DNA of 64,000 nt from Psettodes erumei (GCA_016785225.1 JAFBJZ010000331.1:124001-188000), one strand, 5' to 3'. Shown: positions 1 to 13,196, counted from the first letter of the stretch. Numbers and translations are program-made. Notes: generated by a model from the letters alone, not told the origin.

Positions 1-2288
1 CCTCATGCCTGCCACACACTCCACACCAAATCCCTCCCTGTGCACACTCTCCTGCTAAAAGCTCCCTGACTTAACATCACCCCTTCCCAATGGATGTCAC
101 CGGCAAACCACTAACCCTCTTTTCACCCTCTTTTCAAACACGTAGCCCCTCATTTTTTTTCCCTCCACCACCCCCACCCCCACCCCCCAAACACACACTT
201 CTCCTTCTCCTCTGCTGGGATCTGTGTCATCATTTTAATTAATTTCTAATCAGGCGAGAGTAAACTAATCAGGGGAGGCGTTAAACAATGACAGCTCTGC
301 CTGCTCAGCCTCACACTGGGGGCCGCCAGGCTGCTCTGCATGCCGAGAGGAACCGCACATTGATAAACAAGTCGGTGTAGACGGCGGGGGGGGGTATCTA
401 CACCCATCTCCTCTCCCATACATGTTAATATGGACTGCGGTGCCCTTTGCATTAATGGAAATTAATTACCACTATTTTTCGTTTGTACCCAGTGTATGAT
501 CACTTTTATAAGCATTGTGTGCAAAGGTAAAAAAAAAACAAAAAAACAACCCAACAACCCACATGGATCTGTGTCTGAATAAACATATCTAGTTCACGGA
601 CATATGATTGGAACGCATGTAAATGATCAGAATGGACGAACAAATAACTTAACGCTGTCTGAATGGTACCGCATGTATCTGCTCAGAATGGGTTGCACAA
701 AGACTGCAGTTATCTGTAGGCGGCCAGATCCCACCAAGGCTGAGCCATTGTGAAAAAAACAGACAGACAGAGAGAGAGAGAGAGAGAGACACACACGGGG
801 CAGAGGGAGACGCACAGAAAGAGAGAGAGCGGGAGAGAGAGCATACTTTTGGGTAGTACATTAACTGAGACAATGCAACAAGAGAGCTTTGATTAACCTC
901 TGCTAAGCTTACCCCGTGCCGAAAATACCTTAAACCAACACCGGTGATTCATAATTGGCAAATTCCAACTATATGATTGCGTGACAATGAAGCTGATGAC
1001 AGATGATGACAAAAAATTAGCTAATGACCACCATTGCACCAGTTGCACTGGCGGAAAATTTTTTTCTCCCCCCAAAAGGTGTATCTTCTTGGATTAAGTG
1101 TGTGATTGGCACCTGAGTGAGGCTACAGATGTGCTTTAGCCCGTGCTACACGCCTGCTAGCCGAGCCGCAACTCCTCCAGTTTGTCTAGGTGTTGTGGAG
1201 GAAGAGGCTTTTTGTGTCTCCTTCATCAAAGCTCTGTAACCAAAACGGATTTCTCTTCCGGTCAGCACCATGGCAACCGGTGATGACCACTGACTGACGG
1301 ACCAAAGACCAGTGGCGTATGACATGTGACGTTATATGACACACAGGTAAACAGATGCACGTATGCACTCCAAGACACACACACACACACACTCCAATCT
1401 CCACTATTCCGAGCACGAGAAAAGGACAAAGCGACACTGAAATCATGTTGCTGGAAATGAAGAGGATATTTCAGTAAGAAATAGATATGGAGTGTGTTTA
1501 AACCCCCCCCTCCCCTCCCCTCCATCCCTCCCTCCCTCCCTTCCTCCCTCCATCACCACCTCCTTCCTTGCCCTCTTTGCCAAGTATTAGATTCCCATGC
1601 CAACCGCTTCCCTTGGATAGAATAAGGATTGCGGAGGTGGGAAGCTCAAACCCTTCTATAACATGTCAAACAACGCTGGAATCCAAAACGCAAGAGGAAG
1701 AGAAAAAGGGTTAGAGGCAGATTTTCTACAGGGAGAAAGAAACTGTCACATCATCAGATTGGTTATTCTAAGTGGAGGGATGTGGGTATGGGGGCGGGGA
1801 GGGAGGGGCGGGGTGGCAGAGGCTTGGGCTGGCAGAATCTGGCAGCGATACACGATGGCGGCATTTCCACTAAAATAATCAGCCCGCAGGCAACGGAAGG
1901 GGGGGTGGGGGGGTGCTGCTGCTGTGGAGGGGTTGCAGGGAAGAGGCGCACAGAGAGGTTAAGGATTGTAGGGGTAGGAGACGGGAGACAGGGTGGGTGA
2001 GGGAAGGATATAAGGGAGGGAAACGGCACGATGGAGAGAAAGAAAAATCTGGGAAGCCAACCAAGGAAATCCGTCTTCTCAGATATGCAGCTGTGGAATT
2101 AAAAATTGGTATAAAAACGAAAGAACAAAAATATACTTCACACTCCACAAGCCTATTGAAGGGTAGGGGCGGTGGGAGGGGGAAGACGTGCCACTCTGCG
2201 CTGGCACCGATACCTCAGGCACAAGGGGTAAACAGCCATTCTCCTCACTTCACTTTGTCTGGTGCAGGGGGTTTCAGGGCACGAGTAA

Positions 2289-2290
<2 letters not shown>
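1..2290. other. Non-coding, low-complexity-rich stretch
   Basis: No gene recognised. Contains a (GA)n tract (about 762-797), a short (CA)n (about 1375-1392), a C/T-only tract (about 1501-1560) and a long purine-rich stretch (about 1780-2060). These biased tracts account for the open frames in the interval. Confidence 0.7.

Positions 2291-2291
<1 letters not shown>

Positions 2292-2321
<30 letters not shown>
2292..2321. repeat. (GT)n microsatellite
   Basis: About 15 perfect GT units within otherwise non-coding sequence. Confidence 0.95.
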
Positions 2322-2322
<1 letters not shown>

Positions 2323-2459
2323 CTGTGTGTTGGGGGGGTGCCTGCAGGGTTCTCATCGGGCTACGAGGCAAGCTCAAGACAGAAGACAAGAGCCCCTCAG
2401 AGACCAAGAAACACCCCATGAAACAATTTCTACACTCCCGTGTCCCCTCGAGCACATGA

Positions 2460-3280
2460 CGGCGATGCAGCGAGGCGCCGATTCGTCATCAAACGACCGT
2501 GATCGTCACTCAAATTCAATAATAACAACCTTCACAATCAGAGGCGCTCTAAATATACTGTACCGCCACTGCGGGCCAGGATTAGGGCCTTTCTGCGCAC
2601 GCATTTTGGTGCCGATGTGCTGCATTACGGAACAAAGAGCCATCAGAATCGAAAACAAGCGTGCAAACGCAGATCGACAACGAATCAATTAATTTGAAAA
2701 TGCGCAAGACAGCGCTGCATTTGACTGCTATGGTATGAATGGCTATTAGAAAAAAAAAATTCCACACAGGAGATCGAGGTTGCCCAGTGGGTACAGCACA
2801 GGCCCGACGTATTTGCGTACACTCGAACCGCGACTTCAGAGAAATTTGAAGTTGCATTTTACTCGGCGAACCCGAGCAACTTTTTTTTTTTTTCCTCCGT
2901 GATTGAAAAAATGAGAAAACCTAATTAATAACCGCCTGCTCCGGGGAGTCATGTTATCGAATCGGGGCCTACTGGAGTGCGACGCCGCTAAAATAATACA
3001 ATCATCAAGCAGAGTGAGTGAGTTGAGAAGTTCTCTTAATGCACGTATCGGAGTAAATGGTTGCAGCTGAGCATTGTGTTTTTCATCACTGCAGAGACCA
3101 GATCTTAATACAAATCTCTATGTAATACAGGCCCATTCATGCAGCCTGCCTTTCCCCTCCGGTTCAATTATCATGTGCTCTTTTGGAGAGATATTCAATT
3201 AAAAAAAAAAAAAAGGCCCCTCCTTTAGTTTCATCGGAAAATAAATTTGGCAGTAGATAAATAACGGTTTTAAAAGGCCA
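2460..3280. promoter_or_regulatory. Candidate conserved non-coding block (CNE-like) I
   Basis: Unlike its repeat-laden surroundings, this interval is complex sequence with many homeodomain-type and SOX-type words: aacaaag, acaat, cctaattaataa, ctaaaataatacaatcatca, ggttcaattatcatgtgc and gatattcaatt. No ORF. It looks like a developmental enhancer block by composition only; conservation cannot be tested here. Confidence 0.35.
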
Positions 3281-4009
3281 TGCGCTCAAGCGGGGGGCAC
3301 CAACCGAGAGGGCGGGTGTTTAACTTCGTCGAAGTAGAAAGAAGTCGAGGAGTCGAGAATTTTGATTAAAAAGGTCAAAAAAAACGACCGACCAGAAGAG
3401 GAACGGGACGGTTCGTATTTTCACACGTTCGCGCCTGCAAACTCTCCTAATGGAGACGTTTCGGTGAGTTGAAAGAAAATTGCGAGATGAGCGCCGAATA
3501 ATGGAAATGGGGGGGGGGGCAATTAAGCAATCGTGAAGTCCTGAAAAAAGAAAGAGCAAAAGAACAGCAAATCCACCTTATTCAACGAGCAGTGTTTTTT
3601 TTCCCCCTCCTTTTTCTCTTTTCGTTGGGGAGTATTCTCTGCTGAATTTGTGGCCTTTCATTTCATTTTTCTGACATTCTCTCTGTCTGACCATCCAAGT
3701 CCTCTCCTGAGACAGACGAGTGGAAGCGGAGTTCCAGAGAGAGCTATCAGGATTAGGATAATTAATATCATCTCATTTCGCTGTGATCCTCTCCACAGCC
3801 CACTGCGCACACAAGGACGGGACGCAGCGAACACTGGGGCGAGAGAATCCGGTCGGCTGTCAATCTAGGCTGCCCCCCCCCCCCCAAATACACACACACA
3901 CACACACAAACGCGCCCTCCTCAGTGGCTAAATTGCAGTTTGAGAGACGACGGGGGAGAGGCAGCGGTGGTGGGGGCTGCTGGGCCCGGGGGGGGGGGGG
4001 CACCATACA

Positions 4010-4320
4010 ATGGAGCGCGCGGCTGACCAGCGTTCAGGTGAAATTGAATTGGAAATCTTCCACAGCTGGTTAGCATAACAAAGGGCCTCGTGGCTTTAGA
4101 CAAAGGCTGCTTCTCTAATGCACAAAATCAATCTCTCTACGGGCCCGGCGCATTGTTCCCGCCCGCCATACAGGTGTTCCTTCAATGGTCCTTAATCAAA
4201 AGTGTCAAAACAAAGTTAAGAGTTATCTCTGCTCCTCCGCAGCTGCTTCTGCAGAGCAGGGAGAGGGAACGCAACCAGACGCCCGCGGCGGCGGCGAACG
4301 GCTGACGCTTGTAGAATTCC
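4010..4320. promoter_or_regulatory. Candidate conserved non-coding block II
   Basis: Complex sequence with ggtgaaattgaattggaaat, cacagctggttagcataaca, gacaaaggctgcttctctaa and cttaatcaaaagtgtcaaaa. Contains E-box (cagctg) and ATTA-type words. Non-coding and free of simple repeats. Call by appearance only. Confidence 0.35.
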
Positions 4321-4979
4321 GGAAGGCGGCGGTCTGCCGCTGCTAAAGTTGAGCCGGGCGCAGGGGTGGACTTCTCTCGGTTCTACCCAAGCCTGGTCCA
4401 AATGTGAGCAACTGGTACTCTCTGATGACAAATCCGGGCGGAGGTTTGTTTTGCCTGGCTTATCTGAAAAGGAGAGGAGGACGATGGGAGAGATGATGGA
4501 AGCAGTGATGCAGGAACACTTTTTTTTTTTTTTTTTTAAATCCCCGCAGATGCAGCCTCTCCCCGTCATTTCTCATGTCTCCCTTCAATCCGAAGGTCTA
4601 ATTGGTAATATTGGTAATAGCTCCCTTTCTCCCCGAAGGTTGTTTAACAATGGGAAAAGACAAGTGCGGCCCTTACGGGCGCACGACCCCGCCCCCCGCC
4701 CGCCGCGATACAACTGCCCCGTGTTCCGGCGCCGCGACACTCCATCCACTCTCCCTCTCTCTCTCCATTTCGCCCTCAGCTCAAGACCTTGACTTGCTCG
4801 GGGCAGACTGAATGGAATAAGAAGAGTTAAAACAGCAAACATGAGACCTCAGCCCCTGGCCTCTCTCTCCCTCTCTCTCCCTGACGCGCCACGTGGGGGT
4901 TCACCGATTCGTTTACCAAGCTCCGTCATTCCTCTGCTTCTTACGCCCTTCTCCATCCTGCTCCATGGCACGTGATGTC

Positions 4980-5460
4980 ATAGTTATTCACCTGGACTTT
5001 AAGTGCTCTGCGTGACACGGTGGTAGCCCCGCGGCGAATCGGCCGCAAGGTGGGCACGTCCAGCTCCCCGAGGCGTTCAGGGTCTCTACATGGAGGCCGG
5101 GATGCGTGCGATGGTTGGCGCGTTTTGATAAGGTATTGGAAGCCCTGTCGCCACTCTTGGGGATTAGCACATGAATAATAATGTAAATAATCTGTAGGCT
5201 AATCCCAGCTCCTAATAAGTGGCATCATAGAGCCGATGCCTCCGGTTTGACAGCCACCAGACACGTCGGCCTGCACATTATACTGTCGCATATGGTTTGA
5301 AATGTCAGCTGAGTGGCAGGGAAAGCTCAGCATAAAACCTGACATTTTCATGATTGTGACAAGGGCACAATAATCTGGATGAAATCATCTAATGGCGGAT
5401 ATAATCTTCTACCACTCAGTCATACATATCATGTCATTGGTAACGTTGTTAGTGAAAACT
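4980..5460. promoter_or_regulatory. Candidate conserved non-coding block III
   Basis: Includes ggggattagcacatgaataa followed by taatgtaaataatctgtagg, giving closely spaced OTX-like (GGATTA) and POU/HOX-like (ATGTAAAT, AATAAT) words, then cctaataagtgg (NKX-like) and gtttgacagccac. No ORF. Confidence 0.35.
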
Positions 5461-5469
5461 TTAGGAGGT

Positions 5470-6620
5470 GTAAGTGCACGTTTTCAGCTGCGACCTGACA
5501 AGTCAAAGTGACGAGCCTTGTAGACGTACGGTGGAACATAAAGCATCCACGCCTTTACATAACATAGCGCATAGCTCTTTCCCAACGGTGACTAATTACC
5601 ATATCGCGCTCACCAACTCTGCAAGACTGAAATGCTGAGAAAAAAAACAAAGAAACAAAAACAACAAAAAAACCCAAAACAAATGAGTCCAATTCAATCT
5701 CATTGATTTTCTGACTCAATGAAGTGAGACTAAAGGGACGCTCAACATGCCCGTTCTGCTGTCCTCTAAAGTACCACCTCTTTGGACCGCTCACGTCAGG
5801 ACACGCCCCTGGAGCGTGAGTTGAAGTTCCACATTCTAAGGCACGATGCTGGAAACCTGTAAAACCTCTGGAGCGTCCTGATTCCTCTCAGTTCTAACGT
5901 TTACGGACGCATCTGCGCCGACTACGACGCCACGACTCACCTTTTCTGTCCAGCTGCGATGTTTCACCCATGTCTAGGGTTTCTGGGGAACGGCGCTCAT
6001 TAAAAGGAAGCTACAAACAAACTGGATTGTTTTTCAAAAAGCTACTTTCCTTATCTCGATGTGTGAAGTGAGCCTCATGACATAAAGTGGAAAGAGGCAG
6101 CGATTTTAGTTACTAATGTTGTTATAAATGTCACTGGAATTTGAACGAGATACTTGGAAGTTCCAGTTTTAGAAATTCAGATGCCAATTAATCACTTTGC
6201 AGAGTCACACAACTGTAATTTTCACTTTAATAAGACGTGACAGATTTTAGCAGAAAGTAGTGCTCATGACATGGATACTACCTTTTACTTTTACTTTTTA
6301 AGCTGGTGCATAAACAGACACTCAGAATTTCCAGCACTCGCAGAGGATGTACCTGTGTGCGGCACGGTGCATGTCACATGGTAGAAGTGAATTCGCACAC
6401 AGCCCGTGTGTAGATAATATAAAATTTAGTTGAATTAAAAAGTATAAAAATGAGCCATGGTCGCTCGCCGTTCTTGCTCCCCCGCCATCACTAGCCGGCC
6501 AAACCCCCAGCCCTCAGCTCAATCTCGGCTCCGGCCCATGGGAGGCCTCATGCGGACCAGTTGATTAAAAATCACTTAGTGGGGAACACAAACAAAGCTG
6601 TCAGCCTTTGGCTTGCCCTT
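5470..6620. other. Non-coding, nothing recognised
   Basis: Ordinary unique-looking sequence with an A-rich patch near 5640-5690. No exon, RNA gene or repeat family recognised. Confidence 0.6.
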
Positions 6621-6622
6621 GG

Positions 6623-6623
<1 letters not shown>

Positions 6624-6663
<40 letters not shown>

Positions 6664-6670
6664 GGGGGGG
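6624..6670. repeat. (GT)n microsatellite ending in a G run
   Basis: About 18 GT units followed directly by about 10 G. Confidence 0.95.
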
Positions 6671-7089
6671 TTGCAGAGAAGGGGGTAGAACGAACAAGTC
6701 AAGATGAAGGGGAGGAAGAGGAGAAGAGAGACACTCAGTGGGTTGAGCTACGCTTGAAAAATTGACAGATTCTGAAGAAGACAGATTATTACTTACACAT
6801 ATTATTGCTGCATTAACATTTAAGTTAAAAGTTACATAAAAGTCAGTGTAACTACATTTTAGGCCCACTGTCGCATCCAGGTTTCAGGCCCAGCCCTGAT
6901 GTTCTACTAAGTACTACAAAGTAAACTTAAACCTAAGTAAATCTAACATTGTGTCCTCTCAACTTATACTCTGCTACATTATTGTGGTAATTTTCCTTTG
7001 AGCGGGAACATCCTTGAATCTTATTTGGCAACGAGCTCAGAAACTTCAGAGTCTGCACAGCAGTTGTCGCCAAAAGACAATAAATACCC

Positions 7090-7091
7090 TT

Positions 7092-7124
<33 letters not shown>
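7090..7124. repeat. T9-A26 homopolymer junction
   Basis: A run of T directly abutting a run of A gives a potential perfect short hairpin. Probably a retroposon tail or slippage product. Confidence 0.8.
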
Positions 7125-7125
<1 letters not shown>

Positions 7126-7532
7126 GTGGGAGGGATGCATCTAGGACTTCATAGAAAAGGGCAGGCATCGCAAAGACTACAACAAATTCATTCCTTTCTC
7201 ATCGATTACTAGACAAATTAAATATTTAAAGAGATTCAATCTGTGACAGATCTTGTGCTCGTGCCTGCAAATATGATCATCAGTCACAGCCCGAGATTAA
7301 ATAATGTTTCATGTGAAACAAAACAACAAACAAAAACACAATTGAGCTAAGTGTTCATAATGAGTTCAGAAATAAAAGGGAGTGTTACACATGAACAAAA
7401 CATTGAGTTGAGGCTGCAGTTCTGCAGCGGCGGATCAGTTGGTCGGGACCTAGACATGTCAACGCATGATGGCCGTTACCGGACCGATCGTCCTGCGACA
7501 CCCATGATTGGTGAGCACATGTGAGCGCAGCA

Positions 7533-7640
7533 GACACACACACACACACACACACAGCTGTCATTGACAAGGCTGGGGCAGCACAGCTCCAACGGTCTAC
7601 TGGCCTTCACCACCAGATGGTTCTTCTGACTGATGCGTGT

Positions 7641-7727
<87 letters not shown>
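7533..7727. repeat. Two (CA)n arrays, the second about 85 bp
   Basis: A 24-bp (CA)n at 7533-7556 is followed after 86 bases by an array of about 42 units (7643-7727), the longest in the window. It is likely highly polymorphic. Confidence 0.97.
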
Positions 7728-7729
<2 letters not shown>

Positions 7730-8930
7730 AAAAACGTCCGACAGCAGTCGTGTAGCCTACAGCCTGTTGACAACTTGACTTTAGGTTTGTCTCTCATTGA
7801 TGCCCTAGGCTAACGTCCAGCAATCACATTTTTTTAAACTGCAGGTTACAAATGTTGCACACAGACAAGTAAATGAAAGTGAAAGGTGATTCAAACACTG
7901 CCCCCCCCAACTAAATGCAAGGGATCCATACAAAAAAAAATCCTGTATGGTTTGGGTCTCTAAACCGTAATATCCCAGGTTGAAGGACTCACTACTTCTC
8001 TGTCCTTCAGCAGTTACAGCATTGTGTTTAACAAGAGCCATTCAACGCAAAGTGATCACATCTACAAACATCCTGACCTCCGCAGGCTTCACTTTGTGTC
8101 GCCGTCTTGAAGGCAAAGCAGAAGCTGAAAGAATTAGCGCTCGATTGATTTGTATTATACCCAGCAAAGATGGGTCACGCAGGAATATGCAGCACTGACC
8201 TGCATAAACATCCTTTAGCATATGGGAGCAAGGTGAGAAGTTTCCCTGAGGAGGAAAGTTGAAAGAAGGGCCGAGCGCAAAGTAGACGAGTGAAGTACAG
8301 AGAGACAATAAGAGAGAGATAACGGCTATGTGGAGAGAAGAAAATGGAAGACAATGAATATGGGAGTCTCCCGGGATGCAAGAGCAAAGTCACCCCCTCC
8401 CTATACACACCGGGGCCTTTAAGGGTCACCTGAGAACTAAGAGGCACATTGGTGTCCAGTACATTGCCTGCAACCTTGTTTGGTCGATTATACAGACGCA
8501 CGCACACATATACAGGTCACGCTACGTCCCACACATCAACTCCCCTCACCGCCGTTGTGACTCTCCATCTTATTTTTGCCGACCTGTGTGTGGCGGGGGT
8601 CGACAGAGGCGAGCGCGCAATCTCCCGACACCCAAACACAGAGAATTGGATCACCCCTGGGCTGACCTCCTCGGGAGCGACGCCTCGCCTATCTGCACCC
8701 CGTGCTGTCGAGGGGGCGCGTACGGGGCAGACACCCCCCCCCAGGTTCCCGCGGCTGCTCTGGGCCGGGCGACATGACGACCCATTGCGAGGCCCTGTCA
8801 AACGTGTGATTGACATGTCCCCCGCCCATCTCAGGGAGCGTTCACACCCGCCCCTGCAAATTGCCCCAAAAACCCAGACAGACAACTGTATCCTGGCCCC
8901 CTATTTGCCCTCTTGTCATCTTCCATATGT
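7730..8930. other. Non-coding, nothing firmly recognised
   Basis: A GC-richer stretch (about 8560-8860) with CpGs lies here but shows no exon structure or recognisable protein. Open frames in it have no family resemblance. Confidence 0.5.
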
Positions 8931-8932
8931 TA

Positions 8933-8972
8933 CACACACACACACACATATATATATATACACACACACACA
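8933..8972. repeat. Compound (CA)n(TA)n(CA)n microsatellite
   Basis: CA units flank a short TA array. Confidence 0.95.
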
Positions 8973-8999
8973 CTCTTCTGGCATGGACTTTGGCAAATA

Positions 9000-9833
9000 A
9001 TGTAAAACTGGCCAGAGGTACTAAAAGGTATGTTTTATACTCTGCACCAGAGTGCAAAATGAACCAAGGCCACAAGACAGGCTCGCTGTAAAGAGAAGAG
9101 CAGTTATGTTGTGACTAACTCCAAACAAACGCAGTATCTACACTGAATGTTATTTAGTCACTTTTTTTCCCCGTCCTATTGTGATTGATTTCGTTACTGC
9201 TGTGGGGCAGTCTGATCACGCGCCGCTCTTCGTAAAAACCACAATGTCTCCCACGCCTTTGCCATACCTGCGGCGGAGATTGGCGCACGCACGCACGCAC
9301 AACGCACAAATAAGTTGCAGGCGCACGCACAGAAAACAGATACACACAAACACAGGGGAAAAAAAAAAAGGAAAAAAAGAGGGTCCCCGCTGTGAGAAAA
9401 AGAGCTACAGTACTCCCTACATCAACAGTGGCCTAGATAAACACAATACACACAAAAGAGTCACCCCATGAAAATAACCCTCCATCTAAGCATCACTGCA
9501 CTTACCTACTCATAAACATAGGGATAAATCAATTCAGTGAGAAACACATTTTTTTTCTCTCATTTGAAATTACATCTGCGGGACCAAAGCTAGCATGATA
9601 GCATAGGTCAAATTCACTAACCTCCTTTCTCCATGGCAACAGTCTGCCTCTTACAAAAAAGGCTCAGTGTGGTTTGTTGGAGTCATTGTGAGATGTTTTT
9701 CCATGAACTGTCAACGTGTGTGTGTCGGGAGTGTGTTGGTGTGCCTTTGCATGCGTTTTTTTTCCCCGCAAGGACACGGGAATACGTACGTGTACACGTG
9801 TATACGTTCTCATGAAGTTATATCTGTCTATCT

Positions 9834-9870
<37 letters not shown>

Positions 9871-10090
9871 AAAGAGAGATGACAACCCTGTTATCACAGC
9901 ATCTGTATTAGCATTGCTGCGTCTCACCGCTTTGTTTTACTCTGACCTGTATAATCAGTGTCACATTAGCAACACAACAAATCAAACGCTGCGAGTTTCC
10001 CCCCCTGCAACCTCTCACATGCATGCACACACACACACACTCCTGAATGCACACCGCATGTCCTCCTTCATGCGCCCAGCTGGCCACCAT
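9000..10090. other. Non-coding with short simple repeats
   Basis: Contains a (GCAC)n-like patch (9284-9300), an A-rich patch (9361-9380), a (GT)n array (about 9838-9868) and a short (CA)n near 10025-10040. No gene recognised. Confidence 0.6.
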
Positions 10091-10094
10091 ACTG

Positions 10095-10270
10095 TGTCAA
10101 AGAGAGGCTAATTAATATGATAACTAATACCTATTAAACAACATATAAACCCCCCAAAACCGCTAATTTAATTTCTCCTGATTCAAAAGCAAAGAGATGA
10201 AATTAATTAAGAACTCTTCTTCCCGTTTGTCCTGTTCAGCTCATCCAGTAAATATCAGAGTAGACGCTTT
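10095..10270. promoter_or_regulatory. Candidate conserved non-coding block IV
   Basis: Dense ATTA/TAAT words (ggctaattaatatgataact, ccgctaatttaatttctcct, gatgaaattaattaagaact) in a repeat-free stretch. Homeodomain-type enhancer composition. No ORF. Confidence 0.4.
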
Positions 10271-10384
10271 AAAAATCGAAATCCACCATGGTCACTATTG
10301 TCACACTTTAATTTCCTTCACCAACTAAAATACATGTGCTATTAAATACTTTTTTTTTTTTTTTTAATGTAATGCACTAGAACC

Positions 10385-10705
10385 GAAAGGATGGGTCGAT
10401 TATTAGTCGATAAACAGAAAAATAATCTGCAGCTATTTTGATGATAGATTAATTTTATCAGCTTTCAAATGGTGACAATTTACTTGCTTTGTTTTTCTTT
10501 ATCTTTTGTGATGCTGTGTGTCTTTAGTTTCTGGGGTGTTGGTTGAACAAAACAAGCCATTTAACAATGTCACATTTGACTTAAGAAAATGTAAAAAGTA
10601 TTTTTCCATACTTCCCGACATGTTATAGACAAAACAATTAAATCAGGGAAATGATCAACAGATTAAACAACAATGCAAGTAACTGTTAGTTGAGGTGCTC
10701 TACTA
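10385..10705 (-). mobile_element. Fish interspersed non-autonomous repeat, copy 1 (CGATTAATCG-ended family)
   Basis: Runs from a tcgattattagtcgataaac end through attttgatgatagattaat, a ctggggtgttggttgaacaa core and atgttatagacaaaacaatt, to a gttagttgaggtgctct end. The order of segments matches copies at 12725-13012 and 49310-49680, and matches a roughly 300-400 bp palindromic-ended repeat that I recognise as widespread in teleosts. No coding capacity. Confidence 0.6.
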
Positions 10706-11330
10706 ATAATTAATATTTTAATATAAACAACATTGTTAATTACATGCTAAATCGGAATAAACGTCTGTACAGTTTCTGAAATAAACATCTTGTTTTTTGG
10801 TAACAACCTAGCTTCATATTTTTCCCTCACTAAGACAAGTTTAAAATATAAAAAGTAAAGGGGTTAGTATAGTATAGTATATTAGTTGCAGAGGACTTCT
10901 CAGAGAAATTATAAACTGACATTTAGGAAACTGCTTTTTCCAGATATGGGGTACAGTAAAAGATCACAGAGGAAAATAAATTATTGCGGAGTGGACACTT
11001 AAAAAAAAAAAAAAAAAGAAAAAAGAGAGAGCACATATTGGCTTTATAGATCAGCAGCAGTGCGGGCTCTTATTCGCCATTCCTAATGTTCAAGCAGGAA
11101 AGTCAGCATCCGCTCAGCTCCTTGTACTGTAAACCCTCCAGCGCTGGAAAAATATGGAGAGGAAAGAAGGAGAGAGGAAGGAAGGGAGAGAAGACAGACG
11201 GCGGCAGATGGGCAAAAAAGACGAGTGCGGAAAGAGACGGGAAGAGGGGGCTGAAAGGAGAAGAAGAGGAGTCAGGGAGGGGAGATTGAGTGAGGAGAAG
11301 GAGGCGTGCTGTAGGAGATCCAGCTGACAT
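10706..11330. other. A/T-rich, then purine-rich non-coding sequence
   Basis: Poly-A patch near 11000-11017 and a purine-rich tract 11150-11300. No gene recognised. Confidence 0.6.
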
Positions 11331-11490
11331 TAGCGGGTGAGTTTATGAGATGTGATGATTAGCCAAATCCTGCTAATCAATGACACATTCACACGGGTTC
11401 CTGCTCTGTTGCTAAACACTAATTGGTCTATTCTGCAGCAAATAGGGAGATGCTGCTTCCCACTTCACAGCGAGCGACGCGCGCTGACAC
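11330..11490. promoter_or_regulatory. Candidate conserved non-coding block V
   Basis: Sequence gatgattagccaaatcctgc, taatcaatgacacattcaca and gctaaacactaattggtcta combines TAAT cores with CCAAT/NF-Y-like words. Non-coding. Confidence 0.35.
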
Positions 11491-11734
11491 GGGGGGCACA
11501 TGTGGGCACATACAAACGCACACACGTGTCAAATGTTACTTGCATGCACATACTGTACATCTGCAGAAGATTCTGGTGCATAAAAAAAGGTCAAATTGAG
11601 ACTGATTCAATTTGAGAGTGGATGAAGAGCAGAGGATCCTGCCTGACTCACTCTAACAATAAGGAGAGAATAGGATCCTAGAGCGGGCCGGGTTTGGGGG
11701 GGTGGGAGGGCGGGGGGGATGCCAGGGGTGGAGA

Positions 11735-12090
11735 AGGAGCCTAAATTCAATTTCACTTTGTTGAGCATTTAGATAATGTCTCCTAATGTAATGCCGGCCG
11801 CGGGCGTAGCGGCGGCAGTCATCGATCACAGTGCAGCAGCAGCGCCACCAACGTCCGAGCGTGGGCGCTGCATCCCTCGAGCCGCGGGACTGGAAGCGCA
11901 CACCTGATGACAGCGGCTGCACCTGCAGCTCTGCTGCAAACACAAGAGACGTGGCTAAATACGAGGGCGAAGGGTTTTTTCCCCCCGATTTGGAAAATGA
12001 GCCAATCCGCTGAATCAGCAACTGTACGAGGGGGTACCCGGACGCATCAATCATAGCTGTCATCGATTAACCGCTTAATTATTCGGTTGG
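11735..12090. promoter_or_regulatory. Candidate conserved non-coding block VI
   Basis: Contains ctaaattcaatttcactttg, tttagataatgtctcctaat, and the right-hand segment gcatcaatcatagctgtcat with cgattaaccgcttaattatt. The middle is GC-rich. The longest minus-strand frame across it has no recognisable product. Confidence 0.35.
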
Positions 12091-12724
12091 TTAAATGACC
12101 AACTCTCCAAAAATGCAGAGGCATTCACGAACTGCAACATGAGAAATAATTTAAAAAATAATCAGGAAATACTTATAATATATCCTTATAGTAAGTAGAG
12201 AGTATTTGAGTGGTAGTTAAAAAATTCATCAAAAATATTTGTTTTTGTTTCAGACTACACACTTACTCATTACAGACCTAAACACATGCGTATACAGTAT
12301 ATAAACCACAAATTTATGTATATAAACTATTACATTACCCCTGCTCTATTTATTGCAGCACATTTTGCAGCATTGCCCCATTTAAATTCCTCTTTTACAG
12401 TTCAGTCACGATTTAACCTGTGTTTAGATTGTATGTTGCTGGGGGGGTTTTGTTCCTATATCATATATATTATTTGTATTATCTGTGTGTATTTTTGCAC
12501 AGCTTCGTTCAGCTTCAGTTAAAGCTGATTCGGATTACAGAGCAAAAGGAAACTTCACAAGACTTGAGTTGGTCACAGATACGTATGAGGTATTTGGTGT
12601 ATTTAGTATATTAAGTTTAATATTTCAGCGAAAGTTACAGGAGGTCACCAGTAAAAACCGGACAATAATTATAACCTCATAACCCTCACAAACATGCACA
12701 TTTATTATTTTTATTACTGTACCA
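12091..12724. other. A/T-rich non-coding sequence
   Basis: No exon, RNA gene or repeat family recognised. Short overlapping open frames are explained by composition. Confidence 0.6.
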
Positions 12725-13012
12725 ATTAGATGCAAAAAAACAACTGACAACAATTTCAGCACATCAATCGTTTGTCAAGTAGAAATGCCAAAGAATGTGC
12801 GGTTCATCTTCAGTGACTTTCTGCTTTATATCACTGTAAATTGAATATCTTTGGGTTTTGAAATGTTCATCAGCCAAAACAAGCAATATAAAGACGTCAC
12901 CTTGGGTTTTGGGAAATGGAACAGTCATTTTATAAACCAAATAGTCAAATTACTTTATTTAAAAAAAAAATCCAAAAGCTTAATGAATGAAAATAATTGT
13001 TAGCTGCAGCCC
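12725..13012 (-). mobile_element. Fish interspersed non-autonomous repeat, copy 2
   Basis: Contains atctttgggttttgaaatgt, agacgtcaccttgggttttg and the terminal gaaaataattgttagctgca followed by gccct. These are the same blocks in the same order as the copy at 10385-10705. It is diverged and partly A-tract disrupted, with no ORF. Confidence 0.65.
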
Positions 13013-13122
13013 TATTATATGCAGCGTTTTCATAAATTACAGATATTCACGTACTATAGAGGCCCCTCACCTTAGAGGATGGTGTTGTCATAATATTTTC
13101 ACATACACATCTCTCGGTCGCT

Positions 13123-13124
<2 letters not shown>

Positions 13125-13196
<72 letters not shown>

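Noticed and set aside
1913..2692. 259-codon plus-strand frame
   Set aside because: Composed of translated purine-rich tract and (GT)n (Cys-Val run). No domain, no splice context, and it crosses a microsatellite.
8449..9000. 183-codon plus-strand frame
   Set aside because: Runs into the (CA)n(TA)n array (Thr-His and Ile-Tyr runs). No family similarity recognised and no supporting splice sites.
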